DNA from: Ottelia alismoides
Lineage: Eukaryota; Streptophyta; Magnoliopsida; Alismatales; Hydrocharitaceae
DNA length: 64,000 nucleotides
Reading direction: 5' to 3'
Assembly: GCA_037367405.1 (NCBI GenBank)
Contig: JAZKJV010000087.1
Coordinates: 386,753 to 450,752 of the forward strand
The notes under the pieces were generated by a model. That model saw only the letters and a program-made list of their open reading frames with translations, had not been told where the DNA came from and ran no database searches. Position 1 is the stretch's first letter. Each line of letters opens with the position of its first letter. The position numbers and the translations under genes are program-made. Shown here one piece after another: positions 1 through 10,889 of this stretch.

Positions 1-330
1 AGCTAACTTAGCTCCCCCCATTCCATTTTCCCTATTTTTTATTTTTTTTGAAAATTTCTTCCATGAATATTCATCACTATATCCCTATATCTTGCTATTA
101 AAATTTCGTGCGAAACAGAGACTCCTACGACCTCCATCCAGACAGTCATTTTTTAACGGTAACAAAATTGCTAAAAACTACTCCGTCTGGATGGATGCCG
201 TAGGAGTCTCTGTTTCATATGAAATTTTAATAGCATAATATAGGGATATACTGATTAAAATCCACAGAAGAAATTTTCAAAAAAAATAAAAAAAATGGGG
301 AAAATGGGGTAGGGGGAGCCCAGTTAGCTC
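1..330. repeat. Palindromic (foldback) MITE, copy 1
   Basis: The left and right halves are reverse complements over almost the whole length, with only a short central spacer (about 150-180). Each arm carries the AAACAGAGACTCCTACG motif, a T/A-rich run and a terminal segment rich in GGGGGAGC. Such long inverted arms with no coding capacity fit a MITE, possibly Mutator-like because the arms exceed 100 bp; the superfamily is inference. The window starts at or just inside the element, so the left target duplication cannot be checked. The transcript would fold into a long hairpin. Confidence 0.75.
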
Positions 331-580
331 CCGCTCAAGGGGGAAGCCCCATTTTACCCTATACATATATGGATACATGCATATTTGTATATGCATGTTT
401 GCAACCCTATTTTTATCTGCATCGATTTTAAAATAGTATGCGGATACATGTACACATGTCAAAATACATATAACATATATGATAAGGGATTGGTAGACAT
501 GTTTATATTTTTTTTCATCCATATAAGTAAAAAGTATAGTATAATGTTACTTGTTTGAACACATTAAATTTAATGACAAT
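331..580. other. AT-rich spacer between two MITEs
   Basis: No coding potential is seen. The part at about 360-500 read on the minus strand matches the plus strand at about 26376-26500 (shared CCAATCCYTTATCATAT and ATTTTGACAYGTGTA), so it belongs to a repeat that also accompanies a related MITE inside Gypsy-B. Confidence 0.5.
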
Positions 581-952
581 ACTTAATAGAGTTTAATGAG
601 GCTGTCCCTTTGGGGCAACCAACAATAGTTGCCTCCGCACCATTTTCGGCTTTTTTTATTTTTTTTTGAAAAATATCGCCATGTATATTCCTCCCTATAT
701 CCCTCCTATATGTCATTCGAATTTCGTCAGAAACAGAGACCCCTACGGCCTCCATCGAGATGGTGTCGATTGAAAAAATCCTGTTACTGTTAAAAAATGA
801 TTGTCTGGATGGAGGCCGTAGGAGTCTCTGTTTCTGACGAAATTCGAATGACATATAGAAGGGATATAGGGATTATATACATGCGATATTTTTCAAAAAA
901 ATAAAAAATGCCGAAAACGGTGTGGGGGGCAGCCCCATTAAGCTCTACTTAA
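581..952. repeat. Palindromic (foldback) MITE, copy 2
   Basis: The two arms are inverted copies of each other, from the TTAATGRGGCTG ends through CACCRTTTTCGGC, a poly-T run and GTCATTCGAATTTCGTCAG to AGGCCGTAGGAGTCTCTG near the centre. The core AAACAGAGAC...CCTACGGCCTCCATC is shared with copy 1, so both are one family. The left arm carries about 20 extra bases near its outer end. Outer limits are approximate because the flanks are also partly palindromic. No coding sequence is present. Confidence 0.75.
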
Positions 953-1459
953 TGTCACAGTAATAAATATATATTTCAGTGATATGAAGAGTTTTGTAGG
1001 GATCTTTTTATCAATACGATGTTTATAGATTTATTTATGTTCAATTATAAGTTTATATGGGTATTTTTTGTAAAAAATACTTTTCCAATTTAGTTTCAAT
1101 CAATAACGAAATTATTGAAAGCTCGCCTTATAGATTGAGTTCGTTTCCACACACCCAACCTCACTACATATCCTCCAAATTTCTCTCAAATCCGATATCA
1201 TTTCCTATTTATCTTAGTGGTTAAAAGTCCAATAAATATTTAAGCAACTTATATCTTATTTAGAAGAGAACCAGACTCTTTCAAATTTATAGGTTGGATT
1301 TTCAGAAACAAATTTCAACAAAATAGCTTTTGTAACTCACATTATAATAAAGGAGCCCCTCCCGAAATACTAACAAGTAAAATGACAAGGTAAATTAGAT
1401 AAATAATTTACCCCACCCCACCCCCAAATAATTTAGCCCCTCCAAGAAGAATTTTCTGG
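953..1459. other. AT-rich spacer, no feature seen
   Basis: AT-rich sequence without a convincing reading frame or repeat boundary. I see nothing assignable here. Confidence 0.4.
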
Positions 1460-2688
1460 CTTCGTCCCTGTTCTTGAGAAGGGGGAAATGAGTGACCTAG
1501 TTAGTTTATCAAAACCCGTATTTCCACAAGCAAACTCCTCCAGAACATCCATGACATCACCTCCACCAATATCTCAGAAGTCGCGATAAAAGAAAATCGA
1601 GAACCCATCAGGTCTAAGGGCACCATCAACATTTACGTCCATCACCACCGACTTGACTTCATCCTGTCAAAAAACCTTATCAAACAAATACATTGATCCA
1701 CAGGGGGGCGAGAAGCCACAGTACCAACCCACCGCCATCATCGAATCTCATCTCTTCTCGAGATGCCATGGAAATAGTTCACCAAGGTTCTCCGAATTGT
1801 GTGTGTTTCCCCTTACTAAGATTTTAACCCACCATGGAAGAATGGATAAGATTTCGCCCATGCCTACTACTAACAACATCAAGGAAAATTTTAATGCTTG
1901 CATCCCCTTCTTTAACCCATCTCAAGTTTGGATCTCTGTCTCCATTCCACCACTTACTTTTTGTCCTCCATCACGATGACCTTTTAGAGTTGAGAACGCT
2001 CCACCAGATTCTACATAGTTAGATACCTACATCCTTCATGGTATCAAGACAAGTAATACGAGCCTCATCTAAAGTCCACCACTCAATCCGAGTGGCCCTC
2101 ACGGACCTCGTGCATTCACAGAGCTGCCTTTGTAAGTTAACCACCTTCTATGCGAAATGGGTGGATGTAGAATTGGAACAACAAAGAGATCTCCAATGCT
2201 CTGCCACCAGATCAATGAAACCATCCTCTAACATCCGCGATTTCTCAAATATGAAGAAAGAGCAAGGAACATTTTCCTCCCCTGAATCCCAGACCAATGG
2301 ATATAATCAGATCTAGATCTCTGACAGGAACTAACCAAGCCCAACTGGTAGGCCTCCAACAACTCGTCAGAGACTAAGAAGTGATCAATACTAGAACGAG
2401 AGCCTCTATTTCTCCTATTACAACGCAAGTCAGTAGCATCAAGATTTTCCAAAAGCAAGTTCCTAATGAGAGCAACGAAGTTAACAGATCTCGGGTCTTG
2501 TCATCCACGTAAGTTAGGACGGACAAAACAAAGAAGGGTGACGTTAAAATCACCAACAATCCAAGCATCCTCCTCGAATAGCTCCTTCACCTCACATAGA
2601 TCACGCCACAAACTGATCTCAACGATGGGTCCATCAGACTGTAGATACACGAGACAATGATCATAACCCATGATTGCTTCAAAACTAT
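1460..2688 (-). pseudogene. Decayed L1-type LINE: endonuclease to start of reverse transcriptase
   Basis: Read on the minus strand, several frames in order give pieces of a plant L1 ORF2. The endonuclease is first: WIVGDFNVT near 2550, then RNRGSRSSIDHFLVSDEL near 2370-2420, which matches the usual SRIDRFLVSxEW block. The linker WVKEGDASIKIFL...SSRHGRNLI follows near 1880-1960. Last is the first RT block, DVNVDGALRPDGFSIFFY, near 1580-1640, where families have GPDGF. Stops and frameshifts occur throughout, so it is dead. The upstream end is cut by the LTR of Copia-2, and most of the RT is missing at the left end. Confidence 0.7.
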
Positions 2689-2824
2689 TGAGAGCTTTAT
2701 ATTCATGTATTTGTCACGTCTTATTTTATTTGTCTTCTTTATATAATTTTCCCATGGTCTCTCAACTCTATATAAAATATCCATAGGGCACCATAGAATA
2801 ATAATTTCTTCTTTTCTCTCAACA
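2689..2824 (+). repeat. Copia-2 5' LTR (probable)
   Basis: About 136 bp with a TATATAA-type box (about 2769-2775), ending CTCTCAACA directly before a primer-binding-like sequence. The layout resembles the Copia-1 LTR. With no 3' partner the left end (TG at 2689) is a guess. Confidence 0.5.
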
Positions 2825-2869
2825 TAGTATCAGAGCGACGATCCTAGATTGAAGCACTGAAACCCTAAC

Positions 2870-3016
2870 TGTAGATATATATTATTCTCTTATGTATCTC
2901 TTTAGTTATTTTTTTCTTTCATGTTGGACTCTTTATGTAATTTACCCATAAGCTACTCTCCTATATTAAAGAGCCTAGGGCTGGTGGAATAAACAAGTTC
3001 TTTCATTTTCCCAACA
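2870..3016 (+). repeat. Copia-1 5' LTR
   Basis: TG...CA repeat with TATATTAAAGAG near its 3' end, where the other LTR has TATATAAGAG (promoter box). It is followed immediately by the primer site. Confidence 0.9.
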
Positions 3017-3028
3017 TGGTATCAGAGC
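3017..3028 (+). promoter_or_regulatory. Copia-1 primer binding site
   Basis: TGGTATCAGAGC lies directly after the LTR. This is the usual plant copia site complementary to the 3' end of initiator methionine tRNA. Confidence 0.85.
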
Positions 3029-3566
3029 GACGGTCCTATACCGGAGTTCTTGAACCAAACCCTAACCCGAGCCCTACCCTCAAGCCTCCACGCCTCCACA
3101 CACGTCGCGCGCCTCTGCGCATCTGCCTACGCATCACCGCGCCTCCGCGTACCCGCTGCAGCAACGCCGCGCACCTCTGCGCACGACTGCGTGTCACTGC
3201 GCGCCATCGCTGCACCACCGCGAGCATCGGCGCACCTCCACGCGCCATCACTGCTTCAGCACACGACCTTCGCGCGCATCGGCGCACCTCCACCTGCACC
3301 CGGGTGCCCCTGTGCATGCCTCTGCGTGCTGCATCTCCGCGTGCGCTCGCGTGATCATGTGCGCCACCACACGCGTGTGATCTTCGTGGGTTTCTCGTGC
3401 GTTTGATCGTCTAAAAGACTTGACTCTCGTGTACGTAGAACCCTAAGTCAAGCACGCGAGCCTCCAAAGTAATGGGTTTGGTTGCTTGAAGCCTACACAT
3501 GTAACTAAACCCATTTATGTCCGTGTAGACGATCATATCTTCAGTCTACCACTCCAGTTTTCTGTT
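3029..3566 (+). other. Copia-1 leader, CG-rich 5' untranslated region
   Basis: The first 350 bases are built of degenerate CGCGCCTCYGCGCA-like units, which creates several long overlapping open frames on both strands. These look like a composition effect, not genes. Gag starts at 3567. Confidence 0.6.
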
Positions 3567-4583
3567 ATGAGTATGCCAGAAAGCAAGGAAGATATTCCAT
3601 CCATAGGCGCCTTCCGAGGTCCAGTGCCGATTGTGAAGATGGATGGTTCGAACTATGAACTGTGGGCTATGCAGTTCATGAGTATGATGAAGTCAACCGG
3701 TAAGAAACACATTCTTACTGAAGAAGAGCATGCTGAGAAGACTAGAGTTAATGCCTCATGGGAGGCAGATGATGCATATGCCAAAGTATGGCTATCTGGA
3801 ACTCTGGCAATCGAGATTGCCAATGATATTCTTCATCAGCCCGCAACCAAAGCAATGTCGGATATTCTGGCTGCTACATATTCTCAAGCGAAGAATGAGA
3901 GAAAGATTCTGCAACTCCAGCATGACATATTTACTATTTAGCAGAATGGACGTCCTCTACACTCGTTGTACACATCTTTACGAGGAATGTTTGAAAAGAT
4001 TTATAGCTTCATGCCCCTAACAGCCACACCAGAGCAACAGAAGACCTACCGGAATGCTACTATGGTAGTAGTTTTCCTCGCTGCCCTTGATCCTGAGTAT
4101 GAGGCAGTACGGTCCCAGATCTTGGCAGATTCTACTATTCCTCCTATGGAGGAAGCCTTTCACAGACTGAGTCGTATCACTGTTCCTTCTACGACTATGA
4201 ATCAGACTGCTTTAGCCATGGCTTCCAATCGAGGACGTGGAGGTCACCATCATCAGGTCCGTGGCTGTGGCCCTCGTGGCAGAGGAGGTCGTGTTCGGCC
4301 AACGTGTACCTATTGCCATCGCACCGGACATACCGAAGACACATGCTACTCTAAGCATGGATTTCCAGCATCTGCACGAGTCGCTGAGAAGATCGAGCCT
4401 CCATCTGCTGCTTCTTTGGATCAGCACTTTGATGATCTTATCGCCTGTCTAAGGGGCATCATCCCTTCATCTGGTCCAGAACCCACTGCAGAGAACCACT
4501 CTGATGTTGCCGCATCCGCTCTGCATCTACCAGTGCATCGGGTAGCACATATGCATTTACTAGTAGTGTATCAGATACTTTAG
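3567..4583 (+). pseudogene. Copia-1 gag (broken)
   Basis: The structural capsid protein of the virus-like particle. The frame starts MSMPESKEDIPSIGAF and includes VKMDGSNYELWAMQFM, WLSGTLAIEIANDI and LYTSLRGMFEKI, as in copia UBN2-type gag. A CCHC zinc knuckle (CTYCHRTGHTEDTC) lies near 4306-4350. One in-frame TAG occurs at 3939-3941, and the frame is lost near 4530-4590, before the protease. The ATG at 3567 was chosen because the start agrees with the gag of Copia-5. It is non-functional as it stands. Confidence 0.85.
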
Positions 4584-4591
4584 CATGGAAT

Positions 4592-6112
4592 ATGGACTCT
4601 GGCACCACACATCACCTATGTGGCGGTCAAAGTCTACTTACAGGGTACAGACAGATCTCTCCAGGTCGAACAGTGGTCATTGCTAATGGTACACATTCCC
4701 CGATTACTGGTCAGGGGGATATTAGACTAACGTCATCTATGCATCTCAAGAATGTGTTACACGCACCTGACTTTTCAATGAATTTGTTGTCTATCAGTCA
4801 AATTACAAAGGATTTACAGTGTCGGGCGATCTTTGATCCATCTTCTCTTGTTTTTCAGGACATCCTTACAGGCAACGTAATAGGGCGTGGCTATGACCGA
4901 GGAGGCCTCTATCGCCTCAGTCAGACTCCTTTTGTTGGAACCTCATCTTTACATACTCGAACCATCTCTCGTCTGCTATGGCACCTGCACTTTGGACATC
5001 TACCGCTTCAGAAACTGCGTCGTGTGTTACCTCAGGTTTCGCCTCACACGTCGATTCAATGTGAGGCATGTCAGTTGGGAAAACATCACTGGTCTACCTT
5101 TCCCGGTCGTCAGTGTCGAAGTAGTACCTCCAAGTTTGAGTTGTTTCACGTTGATATCTGGGGTCCGAGTCGTGTTCCTGATCATCAGAGACACATGTTT
5201 TATATAGTTATTGTGGATGATTTCTCTCGTGTGTCATGGGTATTTTTGTTAAAGAATAAATCTGAAGCAGGGAATATTATCATCAATTTTCTTAATGAGA
5301 TTCGTAATGTTTTTTCTGCAACTATTAAAATTGTGAGAAGTGGTAATGCCCTGGAATTGTGTACTCATGTCCTATCTAGTTACTTCTCATCCCAAGGGAT
5401 CATCCACCAGACATCCTGTGCCTATACTTCCAACCAGAATGGGGTCGCTAAAAGGAAACATCACCATTTACTGGATGTAACCAGGTCGCTTCTTATACAG
5501 AGTCATGCTCCTCACTCTTTCTGGGGTGTTGTTGTTCTTACAACATGTTACCTAATCAATCGTATGTCGTCATCTCTTCTATGTGAGAAGATCCCTTTCT
5601 CCATTATCTTCTCTGGAAAAGAATTGTTCTCCCTTACTCCTCATATGTTTGGTTCGGTTGCTTTTGTCCACCAGTTGTCTCCCGGGAATGACAAGCTCTC
5701 TCCTAGGGCTGTCAAGTGTGTCTTTGTTGGGTACTCCAGAACTCAGAAGGGGTACAAATGTTGTGATCCATTGCGCAGGCGGTACTTTGTCAGTGCTGAT
5801 GTTACATTTTTTGAATTTGTTATGTATTTCTCAGCCTCAGGTGATCAGTTGATATCCCCTGCTAATATTGATGCCATTTACATGTCACCACCACCACCAC
5901 CATTAGAACCGTTACCATCTTCTACACCTCATGTCACTATACATGTTTCACCATTACCATTTCATTATACCCGTAGGCCTGCTTCAGCTCATGGTCATCG
6001 CTCATCACCTAGCTCGCCTAAGGTATGTTCTGAATATATTACTATTGATGGATCTGATGATTTTTCTGAGCAGCATGTGTTACAGAGGCCAGACGAGGAC
6101 ACAAATGATTAG
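4592..6112 (+). pseudogene. Copia-1 protease and integrase region
   Basis: A 506-residue open stretch. It begins at the aspartic protease active site MDSGTTHHLC (catalytic D-S-G retained) and continues through NLLSISQITKDL. The integrase HHCC region follows (WHLHFGHLPLQKL, then CEACQLGKHHWS) and the DDE core starts at FHVDIWGPSRVP. The second aspartate block reads VRSGNALEL, where Copia-5 has IRSDNALEL, so a catalytic Asp is probably changed to Gly. The glutamate region is NGVAKRKH, where ERKH is usual. The open frame is therefore unlikely to encode active integrase. It ends in a frameshift near 6100. Confidence 0.87.
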
Positions 6113-7767
6113 ATGTTTCTATTGCTCTACGAAAGTCAAAGCAGAGGTGTGCATCATATCCTTTAGCAGCTTCTGTGTCATTTGATCGCCTAACTGGAGA
6201 TTTCAGGAATTTCGTCGTCGTATTGTCAGTAGTGGCTATTCCACAAAATTACCAAGATGCACTGAAGGATAGTTGATGGCGTCTAGCCATGGAGGAAGAA
6301 ATGGCAGCTCTTCAGTCTAGGGGAACTTGGAGTCTGGTTCCTGTACCTGCTCATGTGTCTCCAGTGAGCTGCAAGTGGGTATTTACAATCAAACAGAATG
6401 CAGATGGCAGTATTGACAGATACAAGGCTCGTCTTGTTGCTCGTGGCTTTACACAAGCATATGGGGTGGATTATCTTGATACATTCTCGCCAGTGGCCTG
6501 CCATTCCACTCTACGGATCCTGCTTTCTGTTGCGTTTACTCGTGATTGGCCGCTATACCAGTTGGATGTGAAGAATGCATTTTTATATGGTGACTTACAG
6601 GAGGAAGTCTACATGCAATAACCACCTGATTTTGCTATTGAGGGGGGGGGGGTATCCTAAGGTGTGCAGACTTCATAAGGCTATCTATGGCCTTAAGCAG
6701 AGCCCCAGAACGTGGTTCCAGAAGCTCTCAGATCTCTTTGAGAAACAAGGATACAACTGTTCTAATGTTGATCATTCCTTGTTTGCACAAAAGACTTCCA
6801 GAGGTATTATTGCAATCATGGTCTATGTAGACGACATTCTGATTACAGGTGATGATGAACATGCAATAAAAGAGGCGAAAGAAATGCTGGGTCGTGAATT
6901 TGTTACCAAGGACCTTGGAGTTTTTAGATATTTTCTGGGGCCAGAAACCCTTATGGGTTGGTAATGTCTCAGAGGAAATATGTCAGTGATCTGTTGAGTG
7001 AAACATGAATGCTTGGTTGCCGACCTGCTACAACACATATGGATCCTAGTATGAAGTTATATAATGATAATACAGAGGAGGTGGATAGGAGAAGATATAG
7101 AGAACTGGTGGGCAAACTTCTTTATGTCAATATTACTAGGCCCGATATATCCTTTGCTGTGAGTTGAGTGAGCCAGTTCGTGGAGCAACCACGTCAGGTA
7201 CACATGGATGCCGTACATATGATACTCAGATACCTCAAGTCATCTCCAGGTGCGGGTTTACTGTTCAAGAAAGGCAAGGTGATTACTATCTCAGCATGTG
7301 CAGATGCAAATTACGCAGGGTGTCCCAAGGACAGGAAGTCCACCTCTGGGTTTGCTGTATATGTCGGAGATTCTCTAGTCTCATGGAGGAGCAACAAATA
7401 AACTATTGTAGCAAGGTCTAGCGCTGAATCTGAATATAGGGCTATAGCCCAGGTCAGCACGGAAATGATGTGGATAAAGTTTGTGCTGACAGATTTACAT
7501 ATAAAAGTCCCACTTCCTATGGCTTTGGAATGTGACAATCAGGCAGCCGTGTTCATTGCAAATAATCCGACATTCCATGAACGAACCAAGCACATTGAAG
7601 TTGACTGTCACTTTATACGTGACATGATTCAGAAGGGATTCATTGCTACATCCCATGTTAGTTCAGAGAATCAAACGGCAGACATTTTCACCAAGGCATT
7701 ACTGCGAGGCCCGTTTCAGAAGTGTGCGTCCAATCTGAGCATGATTGATATCTATGCTCCATCTTGA
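6113..7767 (+). pseudogene. Copia-1 reverse transcriptase and RNase H
   Basis: RT begins at [17 protein letters not shown] (6289) and contains [32 protein letters not shown] and the YVDD active-site box (near 6826). RNase H contains CADANYAGCPKDRKSTSG and ECDNQAAVFIANNP, and the protein ends MIDIYAPS at 7767. Damage includes TAA at 6619, a frameshift at the 10-G run near 6644-6653, another near 6950, TGA near 7006 and 7165, and TAA near 7399. Three frames must be joined to follow the domains. Confidence 0.88.
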
Positions 7768-7774
7768 GGGGGAG
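7764..7774 (+). promoter_or_regulatory. Copia-1 polypurine tract
   Basis: TTGAGGGGGAG lies directly before the 3' LTR and overlaps the pol stop codon. It is the plus-strand priming site. Confidence 0.85.
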
Positions 7775-7918
7775 TGTAGATATATATTAACTTATGTATC
7801 TCTTTGGTTACTTTTTTCTTTCCTTTTGGACTTTTTATGTAATTTACCCATAGGCTACTCTCCTATATAAGAGAGCCTAGGGCTGGTGGAATAAACAAGT
7901 TCTTTCATTTTCCCAACA
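7775..7918 (+). repeat. Copia-1 3' LTR
   Basis: 144-bp partner of the repeat at 2870-3016, with TATATAAGAGAGCC (promoter box) and CCCAACA end. Confidence 0.9.
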
Positions 7919-8345
7919 AACCATAGCCCTACACCACCCACCGCCCTCTTCTCCATCTAGCTCTATCTTGGCGTCGATGCCTCTCTCTTTCTCTATGTCG
8001 GCGTCGTCACCGCCCATCTCTGCTCTATGTCGGCATCGTCATCGACCCTCTCTCCGCCATTTCGACACCGTCGCCCCTCCCCTCTCCCATCAACGTGATG
8101 CTGATCAACAAAGGGGGGTTTGCCTAAGGGACTCGAGATGGTCTGATTCATCGATTTGTGTGGGATTTTGATACTCTACACGGTCTGGTTTTGCTTTGAA
8201 ATAGTAAAATCAGACTACTGCAGTCACCTCTCCCGCCTATGTAGAAAGAAAATAACAAGAAATAGTTGTGGGTTGAGTCTACACCGATAACCATCTCCCT
8301 AATGTACATGTAGACACATTTTTATCCATTGTCTACGATCTCGTC
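7919..8345 (+). other. Copia-2 leader resumed
   Basis: This continues the Copia-2 leader interrupted by Copia-1. It is C/T-rich with GTCGGCGTCGTC-like runs. No gene is seen. Confidence 0.5.
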
Positions 8346-9230
8346 ATGTCCTCGTCAGGCAATATGTTAGAAAATCACGGTGATGTTACATATATGGGTG
8401 CTTTTCAATGTCTCTCACCCATTGTCAAGATGGATGGTACGAATTACGAGTTGTTGGCAATGCAATTCATGAGTTTGATGCGGAGACATAGAAAGAAATA
8501 CATCCTTACACAGAATGAGCTAAAGGACAAGACGAGAATATATACGTCATGGTAGGTAGATGATACTTATGCTCGAGTATGGCTATCTGGAACCGTGTTT
8601 GTGGAGATAGCCAATGACATAGTGCGCCAATCGACTGCGAAGGCTATGTGGGACATCTTCGCTACTACGTATTCTCAAGCGAGGAATGAGTCAAAGATTT
8701 TGCAGCTTCAAAATGACATCTTCACGACCAAACATAATGGTCGAACTCTACACACAGTGTATACCTCTCTTGAAGGTATGTTTGAGATGCTACATACCAA
8801 TGACAGCCACGCCTGAGCAGTTGAAGGTGTATTGTGATTCGATGATGACTGGGCTGTTTTTGGCATCCCTTGACCCAAAATATGATGCAGCTCATTCTCA
8901 AATGCTTACAGATTCTACTATACCCCCCTTGGAGGAGGCATATCGAAGGTTGAATCGACTCAACATCTCTTCAACCCTTATTGTTGCTCAGACTTCATCT
9001 ACTATGGTCTCTTCCTATGGGATAGGTGGTTCTTATCCATTCAAAGGAAGAGGTGGCTCATGTGGGTGTGGATCTCAACGGTCACGCTAGCCCTGCACTT
9101 ATTCTCATCAATCAAGCCATTCCGAGGATACGTGTTATTCCAAGCATGGGTTTCCACCATCTGCACGAGTTGCTGAGCAAGCTCCAGCAACTGCTACCAC
9201 ATAAGGCTCTACAGATAGGGTTTTGAAAAG
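8346..9230 (+). pseudogene. Copia-2 gag (broken)
   Basis: The same gag family as Copia-1: MSSSGNMLENHGDV, then VKMDGTNYELLAMQFMSLM, WLSGTVFVEIANDI and LYTQ/LHTVYTSLEGMFE. A TAG falls at about 8553 (after YTSW) and a frameshift near 8800 moves the reading frame. The zinc knuckle near 9098-9142 is damaged (HSEDTC preserved, an earlier cysteine changed). Non-functional. Confidence 0.8.
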
Positions 9231-9360
9231 CTTGTTGTGCGCCGTCGGGAGATTATGCGATATGTAGATGCTTCCCAGAGCTCCTCTTCTGGTTCATCAA
9301 ACTTTGTTGCTTCCGTATCCACGAGTGCCATAGGTACTACTTATGCATTTACTACTTAGT

Positions 9361-10860
9361 CCATGCCAGATATTTCAGAATGGATAATGGATTTTGTAGC
9401 CTCACACCACCTATGTGGAGATCTCTCACAATTCAGTAGATACAATCTTGTTCAGAATGGTAAGTTTGTGGTGATTGTTGATGGGATGCATTCCCCCATC
9501 ACAGGTTAGGGGAGGTTCTCCTGGCTCCCTCATTGCGGTTAAAGAATGTTTTTTCATACACCATATTTCTCAATGAATTTATTATTTATAAGTCAGATTA
9601 CAAAAGACCTCAATTGTCGTGCCATATTTGACCCCACATGGGCAAGGTGATTGGATGTGGTCATGAGCATGGAGGCCTTTACGACTGATCAAGAATCCAT
9701 ACATTGGTGTTGGTTCACTTTCTAGGGGTTCACAATCACCATACACCTGGTATTTGCGATTTGGTCACCTTCTGTTGTTGAAGATATGTCATCTCATTCT
9801 AGGGATTTCTGTCAAGTCCGAGTTTCATTGTGAGACATACCAACTTAGAAAACATCACCGGTCCAGTTTTCCAAGTCGCCTTAGTTGTAGTAGTCAAAGT
9901 CTATTTGAAATTGGTCATTTTGATATTTGGGGTCCTTGTCGTGTCCCTGATCATCAGGGACACAGGTGCTGTCTTGTGGATGCCGATGATTTCTCCATAT
10001 TATCATGGGTCTTTTTTACTTAAGAATAAATCGGATGCTAGAACTATGATTCAAAACTTTGTTCATGAAAAATCCAACATTTTCTCAGCTTCAACAAAAT
10101 ATGTCCGATCAAATAATGCTTTGGAATTTTGTACAACTGTTTTAACTCAATTTTTCAATTCACGTGGGATCGTGCATCAGACTTCCTGCCCTTATACATC
10201 ACAGTAGAATGGTGTTGGTGAACGCAAACACAATCATCTGTTAAATATTAACATGACTCTTCTTGTTTAGAGTCAGTCTCCTCACTCTTTTTGGGAAGAT
10301 GATGTCATGACTGCATGCTATCTGGTCATTCACATGCCTTCTACTATTCTTGGTGAAAAGGCCCCTTTCTCTCGTGTGTTTCCCAAGAAAGAGTTGTTCT
10401 CTTACCCCACGAGTTTTTAGTTGTGTTACCTTTGTGCATCATCTATCCCCTGGTCATGGCAAGCTTGCACCTCATGCTGTCAAATGTATTTTGTGGATTA
10501 TATTGCATTCAAAAGGGCTACATATGCCTCGATCCCCTTCAACGAAAGTATTATATTAATGTTGATGTTATCTTTTTTAAGTCCATCATGTATTATACTC
10601 CTACAAGGGATAGGTTAAGTCCGTCTGAGTCTGGGGAAGTCCTTCTTCCATCACCTCCCACTACATCCATGCTTGATGCTTCTCGGCCTTTCCCAACATC
10701 CAACACGCCCAAGGTAAATTCTGAGAACTTGGTTTCTACTGATGACACTAGTGGGTTGAATGATGAACAGGATGTGCCTAGGATGATAACAGACATGAGG
10801 ATGATATGGGATGGCCAATTGCACTACGAAAAGGGAAAAGAGCATGTACAAAGTACCCAT
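9361..10860 (+). pseudogene. Copia-2 protease and integrase (broken)
   Basis: The protease site reads WIMDFVASHHLCGD, so the D-S-G triad is lost. Integrase pieces follow: FGHLLLLKICH, CETYQLRKHHRSSFPS, FDIWGPCRVPDHQGH, YVRSNNALEF and QTSCPYTS (TAG) NGVGERKH. The C-terminal LTPRVFSCVTFVHHLSPGHGKL block comes after. At least four frame changes are needed to follow them, and several stops are present. Confidence 0.78.
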
Positions 10861-10889
10861 TAGCAGGGCATGTGTCTCTGAATAAATTA

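Larger units (their letters stand above)
2870..7918 (+). mobile_element. Copia-1: Ty1/copia retrotransposon with both LTRs
   Basis: Terminal direct repeats of 147 and 144 bp start TGTAGATATA and end CCCAACA. A TGGTATCAGAGC primer site follows the 5' LTR and a TTGAGGGGGAG polypurine tract precedes the 3' LTR. The interior encodes gag, protease, integrase, RT and RNase H in copia order. By eye the LTRs differ at about eight positions plus a 3-base indel. No clear 5-bp target duplication is seen (flanks CTAAC and AACCA). Several stops and frameshifts disable it. It sits in the leader of Copia-2. Confidence 0.92.

Noticed and set aside
3017..3040. tRNA gene at the TGGTATCAGAGCG sequence
   Set aside because: Only the 3' tRNA-complementary motif is present, repeated after each copia LTR; no cloverleaf.
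3016..3406. Long overlapping open frames on both strands in the Copia-1 leader
   Set aside because: They come from degenerate CG-rich repeats with few stops, have no domain, and lie between primer site and gag.
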